64,000 bases of DNA from Rhizobium sp. Root1220 (GTDB taxonomy: Bacteria; Pseudomonadota; Alphaproteobacteria; Rhizobiales; Rhizobiaceae). Position 1 is the stretch's first letter. The number at the start of each line of letters is the position of its first letter. The stretch is taken from assembly GCF_001426265.1 (NCBI RefSeq), contig NZ_LMDG01000033.1, positions 124,001 through 188,000 on the forward strand. The letters run 5' to 3'. Made by a program: the position numbers and the translations under genes. Positions 52,879 through 61,124 of the stretch are shown piece after piece. The notes beneath the pieces are model-generated. The model was not told the origin of the DNA, ran no database searches, and saw nothing but the letters and a program-made list of their open reading frames with translations.

Positions 52879-53901
52879 CTAGGTCCGTGCTGACCTGAAT
52901 CGTTCTACAAGCGGTCCTATTGCGCTAAGAAGCCTTTCCGGCGAGGCCGGCGGGCCGCCGATCTCCCATGCATTTTGGAACTCAGCAATCTCGACGCCGA
53001 CGACTTCGCTCTTGGCGAGCACTTCCGAGACTGCCCGCAAGTCGGAAAGCGTTAGGCCGCCTTCAACTTGGTAGTCCGATGGAACGATGCCAGGGTTGAG
53101 TACGTCACAATCAAGATGAACGTATACAGGACGTCCGCCTATGGCGTCGGTTGTCGCCGCAACAAGTTTTGCTTGCGGTCGAATGATCTGAATGTCGGCA
53201 GCGTTGATCAGTTTGCGCTCTGCAGGGTCGATGTCGCGCGCACCAAGCAAGATCACGTTGTTCAATGCAAGACCAGCGCCCAGCCCAGACTCCCACAAGC
53301 CAGCCGCACCGGAAACCGCCATGCCGCCCAGATAGCCGGAACTCGAGGTTTCCGGGGCGTTCAGGTCGGCGTGGGCGTCAAGCCATACGACACATGCATC
53401 AGGTCGATGTCTGGCAACGATTGGCAATGTTGCCAGGGCGACTGCGCAACGGGTCAGGACAGTGAGGGGGCGCGCACCTTGCTCGAAGATGGACTCAAAG
53501 TGCCTCGAAAGAGCCTGCAACGCTGGCATCGCTGCATCCAACTCCGCCCGCCAATCGGTATTCAGTGCCGGTTCCGGCGTACCTATGACATGAAGGCTTA
53601 GGCCGAGCCGGTCGGAGAGAGCCGACGCCAGGGCGGCCGCGCCTGGTATGGCGAGATCATTGTGATCACCCACGCGCCCCTGGAATGCCGTTAGAATGGT
53701 CTTTTCCAGAGCTTCCCCCAGCGTTGTTGTCGCTAAATCCCTGATTAAAGCTAGATTTTGCGACCCAGCTTTAACCGTGGCGCAAAATGGAGCATCTACT
53801 GCGCTGGCTGCAGGATGCTTGATGAAGACATTTCCGGCAAGGAGAACCGCTCGCAACGTCTGTGTTGCGAGCGGTTCCACATCAGTATCTGCCTTGGACA
53901 T
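52879..53901 (-). CDS. Arginase/agmatinase/formiminoglutamase family protein with unusual N-terminus
   Basis: 340 residues from ATG 53901. The ureohydrolase metal motifs are WLDAHADLN and HLDCDVLNPG (the usual DxDxxDP shows Asn-Pro), and the SGYLGGMA loop replaces GGxHS-type loops. The substrate is therefore uncertain. The domain seems to begin near residue 67 (KTILTAFQGRVGD); the first 66 residues are not family-like. The region coding for them looks lower in G+C, contains a perfect 14-base hairpin and lies under a plus-strand terminator. No convincing internal start codon exists before residue 75, so the ATG at 53901 is kept. Confidence 0.78.
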   Translation of the reverse strand: MSKADTDVEPLATQTLRAVLLAGNVFIKHPAASAVDAPFCATVKAGSQNLALIRDLATTTLGEALEKTILTAFQGRVGDHNDLAIPGAAALASALSDRLGLSLHVIGTPEPALNTDWRAELDAAMPALQALSRHFESIFEQGARPLTVLTRCAVALATLPIVARHRPDACVVWLDAHADLNAPETSSSGYLGGMAVSGAAGLWESGLGAGLALNNVILLGARDIDPAERKLINAADIQIIRPQAKLVAATTDAIGGRPVYVHLDCDVLNPGIVPSDYQVEGGLTLSDLRAVSEVLAKSEVVGVEIAEFQNAWEIGGPPASPERLLSAIGPLVERFRSART

Positions 53902-53937
53902 TTCCGTAAGAGACCTTGGAAACCGGGGTCTTTTTTT
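53844..53937 (+). ncRNA. Candidate antisense small RNA 3' end (hairpin plus terminator)
   Basis: On the plus strand a perfect 14-base stem (53844-53857 with 53864-53877, 6-base loop) is followed 34 bases later by a second stem. The second pairs GACCTTGG with CCGGGGTC (53912-53930; 8 pairs counting two G-U), has an AAA loop and runs directly into seven T residues (53931-53937). This looks like the 3' part of a small RNA with an intrinsic terminator, antisense to the first bases of the arginase-like gene. No plus-strand gene upstream needs this terminator: dxs ends at 52796. The 5' end and promoter are not defined. Confidence 0.42.
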
Positions 53938-53963
53938 GTTTGGCGTTAGCCGGAAATATCGGC

Positions 53964-55901
53964 TCAGAATTCCGTCCAGTCCTCCTGGACGGCAGCGGCC
54001 GTTGCAGCTCTGCCACCGAAAGCCTTGGCGACCGTGCGCGTCAAGGCGCGGGCTGGTGAGGCCACCGGACGCGAGGCCGTGTTGGCAATGCTTGCCCGTG
54101 GGGCTTCAGCCCGTGCCTGGCCGAGATTGAACTGACGCAACAACTCGTCAAGCGCGCCGGCTTCCTGGGCCAGCGAATGGCTGGCAGCAGTCTGTTCCTC
54201 GACCATCGCGGCGTTCTGTTGGGTGCCCTGGTCCATGTTGTTGACCGCGGTGTTGATCTCCTGCAGTCCGATGGACTGTTCGCGCGTGGCGGTAACGATC
54301 GCGCCGACATGCTTGTTGATCTCCTGCACCGCGCCGACGATTTCCGTCAATGCCTTGCCGGTTTCATCGACCAGCGACACGCCGGCATTGACCTGGGTAC
54401 CCGAGGTATTGATCAACGCCTTGATTTCCTTGGCGGCGCTGGCCGAGCGCTGGGCCAATTCGCGCACTTCCTGCGCGACAACGGCAAAGCCCTTGCCGGC
54501 ATCGCCTGCACGCGCCGCTTCGACGCCGGCGTTGAGCGCCAGCAGGTTGGTCTGGAAGGCGATGTCGTCGATCACGCCGATGATGTTGCTGATCTCGCCC
54601 GAGGACTTCTCGATCTCCTGCATCGCGGTGACGGCCTTGCGCACGACCTCGCCGGATTTCTCGGCGCCGAGGCGCGTGCGCTCGACCAGCTGACCGACAT
54701 CTTCCGCGCGCTTGGCGGAGTCGCGCACCGTCGTCGTCACCTCTTCGAGCGCCGCTGCCGTTTCTTCGACTGCGGCTGCTTGCTGTTCGGTGCGACGTGC
54801 AAGATCATCGGCAGCGGTGCGGATTTCGCTGGCGCCGGCATTGATGGCCGAAGCATTCTGGCCGACGGACTGAAGCGCGCCCTGCAGCTTTTCGACGGCA
54901 TTGTTGAAGTCGTTGCGCAACCGGTCGAACTGCGGCGCGAAGGGCGTGCTGATACGAGTAGCGACATTGCCGTTGGCGAGATCGGACAGGCCACCGGCGA
55001 GACCGTCGATAGCGAGGCGGAGTTCGCCCTCGTCTCGGGCCTTCTGTTCGTCACCGGCCCGGCGCTGGTGCTCGGCGTCGCTGCGCATGCGATCGGTTTC
55101 ACCCGACAGGCGCAGCTTTTCAATTGCCGCGTCCTTGAAGACCAGAACCGATTGCGCCATCCGGCCGACTTCATCCTGTCGGTCGAGAGCGGGCACGTCG
55201 ATATCGGTCTGGCCGCCGGCGAGGCGTCCCATCGCAGAGGTCATGCCGACAATCGGTCGAACGATGCTGCGGGAAAGCATCCAGGCGAGCAGAACCGCAG
55301 CAAGGGCCGCGGCAATGCCGCCGGCGAGCAATGTCGCGCCGAGATCGCTGCTGGCATCCGCCTGAACGGCAGCAAGGGCGTTCGACTCGTCTCGCGCAGC
55401 CGCCTTGATCTTGGCAGAAGCCTGACGGAAGCCGTCTAGCTGGCCCTTGGTTTCATTGACGCCGATCTTAACGATCTGATCAACCGGCATGTCGGTCTCC
55501 TTGCGGGCCTTCGACTGCGGCTCGGCAAGCTGGTGGAAATAGAGGTCGGCTGCCTTCTGCATGCCATCGATCTGCTGGACGAACTCGCTCTTGCCGGCCG
55601 CGGTCTCGCGCGCAGAGTCAATCGCCTTCAGCATGCGTTCGCGGTTGGTGAAGATATCGCCATAGGTGCTGTCGCTGCGGAACAACAGGAAGCCGCGCAG
55701 GTTTACGGCCTGTTCGAGCATCGCCTGCAGGGCATCGTCGATCTGGTTGACCAGGCGCTCGGATTTTTTCTGCTGCTCGGACGCCTGCGCAACGGCACCG
55801 GCTTTTGAATAGACGAAGGTGGAGACGGCGGCAAAGATAAGGATCAGCAGCGCGAAAGTCGCGGCGAGCTTACCGTTCAAGGACATGTTTCTTGCGGACA
55901 T
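53964..55901 (-). CDS. Methyl-accepting chemotaxis protein with C-terminal CheR-binding pentapeptide
   Basis: A protein of 645 residues. N-terminal membrane helix (12-32), four-helix-bundle periplasmic sensor (35-185), second helix (about 188-210), HAMP (212-265), a second HAMP-like stretch (about 290-345) and the MCP signalling domain with the hairpin tip EISNIIGVIDDIAFQTNLLALNAGVEAARAG. The last five residues, DWTEF, match the xWxxF tether for CheR/CheB. The ligand is unknown. A paralogue is encoded at 58345-60171. Confidence 0.95.
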   Translation of the reverse strand: MSARNMSLNGKLAATFALLILIFAAVSTFVYSKAGAVAQASEQQKKSERLVNQIDDALQAMLEQAVNLRGFLLFRSDSTYGDIFTNRERMLKAIDSARETAAGKSEFVQQIDGMQKAADLYFHQLAEPQSKARKETDMPVDQIVKIGVNETKGQLDGFRQASAKIKAAARDESNALAAVQADASSDLGATLLAGGIAAALAAVLLAWMLSRSIVRPIVGMTSAMGRLAGGQTDIDVPALDRQDEVGRMAQSVLVFKDAAIEKLRLSGETDRMRSDAEHQRRAGDEQKARDEGELRLAIDGLAGGLSDLANGNVATRISTPFAPQFDRLRNDFNNAVEKLQGALQSVGQNASAINAGASEIRTAADDLARRTEQQAAAVEETAAALEEVTTTVRDSAKRAEDVGQLVERTRLGAEKSGEVVRKAVTAMQEIEKSSGEISNIIGVIDDIAFQTNLLALNAGVEAARAGDAGKGFAVVAQEVRELAQRSASAAKEIKALINTSGTQVNAGVSLVDETGKALTEIVGAVQEINKHVGAIVTATREQSIGLQEINTAVNNMDQGTQQNAAMVEEQTAASHSLAQEAGALDELLRQFNLGQARAEAPRASIANTASRPVASPARALTRTVAKAFGGRAATAAAVQEDWTEF

Positions 55902-56175
55902 CGGTCAATCTCTCGTGGCGGCGTGAAGCCATGGGAAGTCAGGCACGCAATAGCTGCCTGGAAAACTCTGCGGACGGGGAACATGATCAGCAATGGGAGG
56001 ATGCCATCATGGCGGGAGCAGCTCCGACGAGCCGCTGCAATCGCCCTGACCCTATGACGCCAGACTTTAAATTTGTTTAAGTTTGTGCACTGCGGTGAAT
56101 GCCTGGCGACCGAGCAACGCGGGCTTCCCGAACAAAAGGCTTGCATGCCTTGGCTTTGCCGGTCATGGACAGCGC

Positions 56176-56922
56176 ATGTCAGAACAAAACACACAACGCC
56201 TCGACCAGCTTCTCGTCAGCCTCGGGCTTTTCGCCAGCCGCTCGCGGGCACGCGATGCCGTGCAGCGCGGCACCGTGAAGGTTGGCGGAAAGGTGGTCAC
56301 GAAGGCGGGCGCCCTGTTTGGCGAGGACGCCGCCATCGAAATCGACGACCCGGCGCAGGAATACGTCTCACGCGCGGCCCTGAAGCTCACGGCGGCACTC
56401 GATCATTTCAAGCTCGATCCCGCCGGCCATCGATGCGTCGACATCGGCGCCTCGACCGGTGGCTTCACCGAAGTGCTTCTGGAGCGCGGCGCGGCGCATG
56501 TCACCGCCATCGATGTCGGCCACGGGCAGATGCACCCTCGTCTCGCCGCCAATTCCCAGGTGACCAACCTCGAGGGACTGAACGCCCGCAACCTCGACGC
56601 CGATGATGTCGGCCACCCGATCACGTTCATCGTCTCGGATGTTTCCTTCATCTCGCTAAAGCTGGCGCTCGCCCCTGCTCTCGGCCTTGCCGAGCCCGGC
56701 GCGGTCGCAGCACTGCTGGTCAAGCCGCAGTTCGAGGCCGGACGCGATGCGATCGGCAAGGGGGGGATGCTCAAGGACCCCTCCTCTGCCCCCGCTGTCG
56801 CCGCTGAACTGGAGCGCTGGCTTGTCGAGGACATGGGCTGGAGCAGCCTTGGCCTCATCCCCTCGCCGATATCAGGTGGCGACGGCAATCAGGAATTTCT
56901 ACTCGCAGGAACAAAGCCGTGA
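56176..56922 (+). CDS. tlyA: TlyA-family rRNA 2'-O-methyltransferase
   Basis: A protein of 248 residues. An N-terminal S4 RNA-binding domain (RLDQLLVSLGLFASRSRARDAV, VKVGGKVV) is followed by an FtsJ-type Rossmann methyltransferase (VDIGASTGGFTEVLLERGA). The Mycobacterium enzyme methylates 16S and 23S rRNA; the older hemolysin label is misleading. Its TGA overlaps the next gene's GTG, so the two RNA methyltransferases are coupled. It is divergent from the chemoreceptor gene. The start at 56176 is preceded by GGACAG. Confidence 0.93.
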   Translation: MSEQNTQRLDQLLVSLGLFASRSRARDAVQRGTVKVGGKVVTKAGALFGEDAAIEIDDPAQEYVSRAALKLTAALDHFKLDPAGHRCVDIGASTGGFTEVLLERGAAHVTAIDVGHGQMHPRLAANSQVTNLEGLNARNLDADDVGHPITFIVSDVSFISLKLALAPALGLAEPGAVAALLVKPQFEAGRDAIGKGGMLKDPSSAPAVAAELERWLVEDMGWSSLGLIPSPISGGDGNQEFLLAGTKP

Positions 56923-58169
56923 GCGCTGAAACCGTTACAATCCAGAAGCTGGGTGCGCAGGGAGACGGTATCGTCAACGGCCCCGACGGGCCGGTATATG
57001 TGCCTTTCGCGCTGCCGGGCGAGACCGTCGCGATTGCGCGCGTGAAGAGCCATGGAACGGTGATGTCGATTGCTACGGCTTCCCCGGATCGGCAGGAGCC
57101 CGCATGTCGACATTTCGGCCTCGACGGCGTCAATGGCACCTGCGGCGGCTGCACCCTGCAGCATATGGGCGATACGGCCTATCGCGCCTTTAAGCGGCAG
57201 CTGGTCATCGATGCGCTGAGATCCAAGGGGCTGACGCCCGAGGTGGGCGAGCTTGTCGCGGCCCATCCCGGCGAGCGTCGCCGCGTGGTCTTCGCGGCAC
57301 GACGAACCGAGAAGGATATGCTGATCGGCTTCAACCAGGCCGAAAGCCACCACATTGTCGGCATCGAGGAATGTCCCATCTCGTCGGCAGCCATTATCGC
57401 CAGGCTGCCGGCGATCAAGGCGATCGGTGCGGCGCTCGCCAACAGCGCCGAGGCATTCCGCATTTCCGTCCTCGAGACGCTCTCTGGCCTTGATCTCGCC
57501 GTCGACGGCATCAAGAAACTCTCCGACCCGCAGCGCCGCAAGGCGGTCGAAACCGTGCTCGCGACGCGCGGGATCGCGCGCGTATCGCTGAACGGCGAAA
57601 TTCTCGTCGAGCCTTCCAAGCCACTGCTCGATTTCGGCGGCGTCAACGTCGTTCCGCCACCCGGCGGCTTCACGCAGGCGACCAAGCCGGCGGAAGACGC
57701 TATGGCTGAACTGGTTGTGGCGCATGTCGGCAAGGCGAAGCGCATCGCCGATCTGTTTGCCGGCGCCGGCACTTTCTCGCTGCGGCTCGCCCGCATTGGC
57801 CGCGTGCATGCTGTAGAAGGCGAGGACAAGCCGCTGGCTGCACTCGATCATGCGGCACGCAACACGCAGGGCATCAAGCCCGTCAGCGTCGAGAAGCGCG
57901 ATCTCTTCCGTCGGCCGCTGATGACGTCCGAGCTGAAGGTCTACGATGCCGTCGTCTTCGACCCGCCGCGTGCCGGTGCCGAATTCCAGTGCAAGGAACT
58001 GGCGCGCTCGACTGTCAAGAAAATCGCCGCCGTCAGCTGCAATCCTCTGACGCTGGCGCGTGATCTCGCACTTCTCGTCGAGGGTGGCTACCGGATCACC
58101 AGCGTGACGCCAATCGACCAGTTCCTGTGGACCGCCCATGTCGAGGTGGTGGCGACGCTCGAAAAGTGA
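56919..58169 (+). CDS. Class I SAM-dependent RNA (uracil-5) methyltransferase, RumA/TrmA family
   Basis: 416 residues from GTG 56919. It has a TRAM domain at the N-terminus and four Fe-S cysteines (C63, C75, C78, C152) as in RlmD/RlmC. The SAM motif is IADLFAGAGTFSLRLA, and the catalytic cysteine is in SCNPLTLARDL near residue 373. It methylates uracil in rRNA. Whether the site is 1939 or 747 cannot be told. It overlaps tlyA by 4 bases. Confidence 0.92.
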   Translation: MSAETVTIQKLGAQGDGIVNGPDGPVYVPFALPGETVAIARVKSHGTVMSIATASPDRQEPACRHFGLDGVNGTCGGCTLQHMGDTAYRAFKRQLVIDALRSKGLTPEVGELVAAHPGERRRVVFAARRTEKDMLIGFNQAESHHIVGIEECPISSAAIIARLPAIKAIGAALANSAEAFRISVLETLSGLDLAVDGIKKLSDPQRRKAVETVLATRGIARVSLNGEILVEPSKPLLDFGGVNVVPPPGGFTQATKPAEDAMAELVVAHVGKAKRIADLFAGAGTFSLRLARIGRVHAVEGEDKPLAALDHAARNTQGIKPVSVEKRDLFRRPLMTSELKVYDAVVFDPPRAGAEFQCKELARSTVKKIAAVSCNPLTLARDLALLVEGGYRITSVTPIDQFLWTAHVEVVATLEK

Positions 58170-58182
58170 GCATCGCGGTCAG

Positions 58183-58212
58183 CGCACCTTTTCGCTGGCG
58201 AGAAAAGGTGCG
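58183..58212. repeat. Perfect 11-base inverted repeat after the RNA methyltransferase
   Basis: CGCACCTTTTC (58183-58193) and GAAAAGGTGCG (58202-58212) with an 8-base loop, 13 bases past the stop codon. A second inverted repeat (AATAGCT / AGCTATT, 58260-58284) and a terminator follow. It may be a transcript-end stabilising hairpin. Confidence 0.6.
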
Positions 58213-58295
58213 AGCTGATCGATTTGCATTTTCATAGCTACGACACGAAGCGTGCCAACAATAGCTAGGCAAATCCCAGCTATTCGGAAATAAGA

Positions 58296-58323
58296 AACGC
58301 CCGCGACAGGCGCGGGCGTTTTG
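58296..58323. terminator. Bidirectional terminator between the RNA methyltransferase and chemoreceptor genes
   Basis: AACGCCCGCG and CGCGGGCGTT form a perfect 10-base stem with a 5-base loop. Plus-strand reading continues TTG and minus-strand reading continues TCTTATT. It lies between the convergent 3' ends at 58169 and 58345. Confidence 0.88.
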
Positions 58324-58344
58324 TTCATTCCGGAGCGTGTCGGA

Positions 58345-60171
58345 TCAGGCGGCGCGGCGACCGGCCAACGCCGAAGCACCGTAAGATGCTGCCTGAAGGT
58401 TGAACTGACCGAGAAGCTGCATGAGCTTTTCCGCTTCCGTCGCCAGGCCGTGGCTTGCGGCGTTCTGCTCCTCGACCATAGCGGCATTCTGCTGCGTACC
58501 CTGGTCCATCGTGTTGACCGCGGTGTTGATCTCCGCAAGGCCGGTTGACTGTTCACGGGTGGCCGTCACGATTGCATCGACATGGCGGCTGATTTCCTGC
58601 ACCTGGCCGACGATGGCCTCGAGCGCCTTGCCGGTGTCTCCCACAAGCGTCACGCCGGAGCGAACCTGGGCATTCGAGGCCGAAATCAGGCTTTCGATCT
58701 CCTTGGCCGCACGCGCCGAGCGCTGAGCAAGCTCGCGGACTTCCTGGGCGACGACGGCAAAGCCCTTGCCAGCTTCGCCAGCACGCGCCGCCTCGACGCC
58801 GGCGTTGAGCGCCAGCAGGTTGGTCTGGAAGGCGATGTCATCGATGACACTGATGATGTTGGCGATCTTCTGCGAAGATTGTTCGATCTCGGTCATCGCC
58901 GAGACCGCCTTGCGGACAATGTTGCCCGACTCCTCAGCGCCACCGCGCGTGCGGGACACGAGACTGCCGGCCTCTTCCGCCCGACGAGCAGTATCCCTTA
59001 CGGTGGTGGTGATCTCCTCGAGGGCAGCTGCGGTCTCCTCGATGGAAGCGGCCTGCTGTTCGGTGCGGCGGGCCAGGCCGTCCGCGGCATTGCGGATTTC
59101 CCCGGCCCCGGCATCGATCGCATGGGCATTGTCGCCAACGTCCTGAAGCGCTTCGCGCAGCTTTGCCACGGAGGCGTTGAAGTCATTGCGCAGGCGGTCA
59201 AGATGGTCGGCAAAGGGCGTCTCGATGCGATGCGCGAGATCGCCCTTCGAGAGAGCACCCAGGGCGCCGGCGAGCGCATCGACTGCGTGCTGGATCTCGG
59301 CGGTCTCGCGTGCCCTAGACGCCTCGTTGCGCGAACGCTCTTCCTGAGTGTGCGCCCGGTTATCCTCGGCGCTTCGTTCAAGCTCGAGGCGCGCGAAGGA
59401 ATTGTCGCGGAAGACCGAGACGGCCGCCGCCATCTCGCCAATTTCGTCATGCCGTCCCGCGAAGGGAACGGCGGCATCAATTTCGCCATCGGCGAGCCGT
59501 GCCATGCGCACAGCAATCGTCGAGATCGGTCGCGAAATACGCTTCCATGCAAGGTAGGCTGCCGCGATCGCCGCGACGAGCGCCACGGCAAGGCCGGCAA
59601 CGATCGAGAGAATGCCGGCAAAATAGTTTCCGCCCGCTGCAAGGAGGGCGGCATCGGTCGACTGCCGATCCTTTGCAAGCATGCCGTCGACGAGCGTCTG
59701 GATGTTGTTGGCCGACATCGCCAGCTCACCACGATAGAGGGAATTGGCCTGGCTACGCTTGGTGTCGAGGGCAAGCGCGATGATCTTGTCGGCAATCGCC
59801 GCGTCATTGCTCAGCGCTTTCTGCAGCCGTCCGAAATTCTGGGTCATGTAATCGCTTTTCGGCTGCTTCTCGAAGGCGTCGATGGCGGCTGTCAGGCGTT
59901 GGCGGCGGGTCTTCAGCGTCGTCTCGGCATTGCGAAAATCGGTCTTGCCCGATGCCAGCAGGTAGTCGGCGTAGCTGCGGCGCACGTCGTTTAACGTCGC
60001 GACAATCGCGTGCAGCCGTTCCGTGTTGGGAATGTTCTGCGCACCGATCTGCCGTGTGTTGGCTTCGAGGCTCTTCAAGGCAACCGCAGCGATCGCGCCC
60101 TGCACCAGGGAAATTGCGACCAGCGATAAAAAGAGAAGCGGAAGCAGCGTTTTTATCTTCATTTTGAACAT
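58345..60171 (-). CDS. Methyl-accepting chemotaxis protein (no CheR tether)
   Basis: A protein of 608 residues beginning MFKMKIKTLLPLLF. Membrane helices about 7-30 and 188-212 flank a helical periplasmic sensor domain (about 32-187, four-helix-bundle type). HAMP follows (213-265), then the signalling domain with the same hairpin as its paralogue (IANIISVIDDIAFQTNLLALNAGVEAARAG). It ends ...LAGRRAA without an xWxxF pentapeptide, so it probably relies on another receptor for methylation. The frame is open far upstream (to 60765, antisense to another gene), but ATG 60171 gives the family start. Confidence 0.93.
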   Translation of the reverse strand: MFKMKIKTLLPLLFLSLVAISLVQGAIAAVALKSLEANTRQIGAQNIPNTERLHAIVATLNDVRRSYADYLLASGKTDFRNAETTLKTRRQRLTAAIDAFEKQPKSDYMTQNFGRLQKALSNDAAIADKIIALALDTKRSQANSLYRGELAMSANNIQTLVDGMLAKDRQSTDAALLAAGGNYFAGILSIVAGLAVALVAAIAAAYLAWKRISRPISTIAVRMARLADGEIDAAVPFAGRHDEIGEMAAAVSVFRDNSFARLELERSAEDNRAHTQEERSRNEASRARETAEIQHAVDALAGALGALSKGDLAHRIETPFADHLDRLRNDFNASVAKLREALQDVGDNAHAIDAGAGEIRNAADGLARRTEQQAASIEETAAALEEITTTVRDTARRAEEAGSLVSRTRGGAEESGNIVRKAVSAMTEIEQSSQKIANIISVIDDIAFQTNLLALNAGVEAARAGEAGKGFAVVAQEVRELAQRSARAAKEIESLISASNAQVRSGVTLVGDTGKALEAIVGQVQEISRHVDAIVTATREQSTGLAEINTAVNTMDQGTQQNAAMVEEQNAASHGLATEAEKLMQLLGQFNLQAASYGASALAGRRAA

Positions 60172-60329
60172 AGCGTTGTCTCGATGCGGCAGACCGACGC
60201 GCCCTCGCCGATCGGCGTCGATCCGCTGTGCGCCTTGTGCCTTGATTGTGCCGGGAAAGGATCCGGACGAGTGTCCGTCCTGCGTCATGCATTGCATGCG
60301 ACTAGAAAGGAAAATTGGTAAAATTTGAT

Positions 60330-60346
60330 TAAAAGTAATACTTTTA
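60330..60346. promoter_or_regulatory. A/T-rich 17-base palindrome upstream of the chemoreceptor
   Basis: TAAAAGTA-A-TACTTTTA is a perfect 8-base inverted repeat with a one-base centre, in the A/T-rich block between the enoyl-CoA hydratase stop and the chemoreceptor start (158 bases upstream of it). It may be an operator; no regulator is assigned. Confidence 0.4.
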
Positions 60347-60362
60347 CGTGTGTGCGGTCGAT

Positions 60363-61115
60363 TTATCGCCGCATAAAGGCCTCGAAGGCTGCCCGCGCCT
60401 CGGCACTGTGCAGACGCGCTGAGAAATGGCGTACTTCTTCGTCGATCCGGGCAATGATCTCCTCGCGGTCGCCGCGAATGAGGTCGCGCGCAATCCGCAG
60501 CGCTTCGGGCGGTTTGCCGACGAGCCTGGCGGCTGCCGACAGAGTTGCCGTCTCCACGTCCTCGGGCGCACAGATTTTCCAGACGAGCCCCGCGTCCCTT
60601 GCTTCTTCGCCCGAAAACGCCTCGCCCGAAACCAGCAGCGCGAAGGCGCGCTGGCTGCCCATGATGCGGGGCGCGATCAGGCTGGAGGCGGCTTCCGGCA
60701 CCAGTGCAAGGTCGACGAACGGCGTGCGGAACTGGCTGCGCACGGAGGCGATCGTCAGGTCGCAATGAAAGTGCATCGTCGTGCCGATGCCGATCGCCAA
60801 TCCGTCGACACCCGAGACCACAGGCTTTTCCGACCGAACCAGCGCGTAGAGAAAATCGACAATCTCGCGCGGCATTCCGCCGCCCATGGCAACAGCCAGA
60901 AAGTCGCCAAGATCGTTGCCAGCTGAGAAGCAGCCTTCAGTGCCGAGAAAAGCCGTCACCCGGATCGCGGCATCGCCATCGGCCGCTACCAGCGCCTCGG
61001 CCATTTTCGAGTACATTGCCCTCGTAATGGCGTTCTTCTTTTCCGGACGGTTGAAGCGGATGATCTGGACACCGGGATGGGCGGCGGACTGTTCGACGAT
61101 GACGTGATCGGTCAT
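60363..61115 (-). CDS. Enoyl-CoA hydratase/isomerase family (crotonase)
   Basis: A protein of 250 residues of crotonase fold: oxyanion-hole motifs near GCFSAGNDLGDF and VDGLAIGIGTTMHFHCDLTIA. It hydrates or isomerises enoyl-CoA in beta-oxidation or branched-chain catabolism. It begins 9 bases after the acyl-CoA dehydrogenase stop, so the two form an operon. The position is consistent with control by the LiuR-like operator upstream of the dehydrogenase gene. Confidence 0.9.
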   Translation of the reverse strand: MTDHVIVEQSAAHPGVQIIRFNRPEKKNAITRAMYSKMAEALVAADGDAAIRVTAFLGTEGCFSAGNDLGDFLAVAMGGGMPREIVDFLYALVRSEKPVVSGVDGLAIGIGTTMHFHCDLTIASVRSQFRTPFVDLALVPEAASSLIAPRIMGSQRAFALLVSGEAFSGEEARDAGLVWKICAPEDVETATLSAAARLVGKPPEALRIARDLIRGDREEIIARIDEEVRHFSARLHSAEARAAFEAFMRR

Positions 61116-61124
61116 GGGGTTTCC

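Noticed and set aside
54177..55439. 420-codon plus-strand frame within the chemoreceptor gene
   Set aside because: Antisense to a clear MCP; no motif.
58179..58328. Small minus-strand ORF MNKTPAPVAGVSYFRIAG... with a hydrophobic stretch
   Set aside because: It is made of the terminator and inverted repeats, has no clear ribosome-binding site, and reads through the hairpins.
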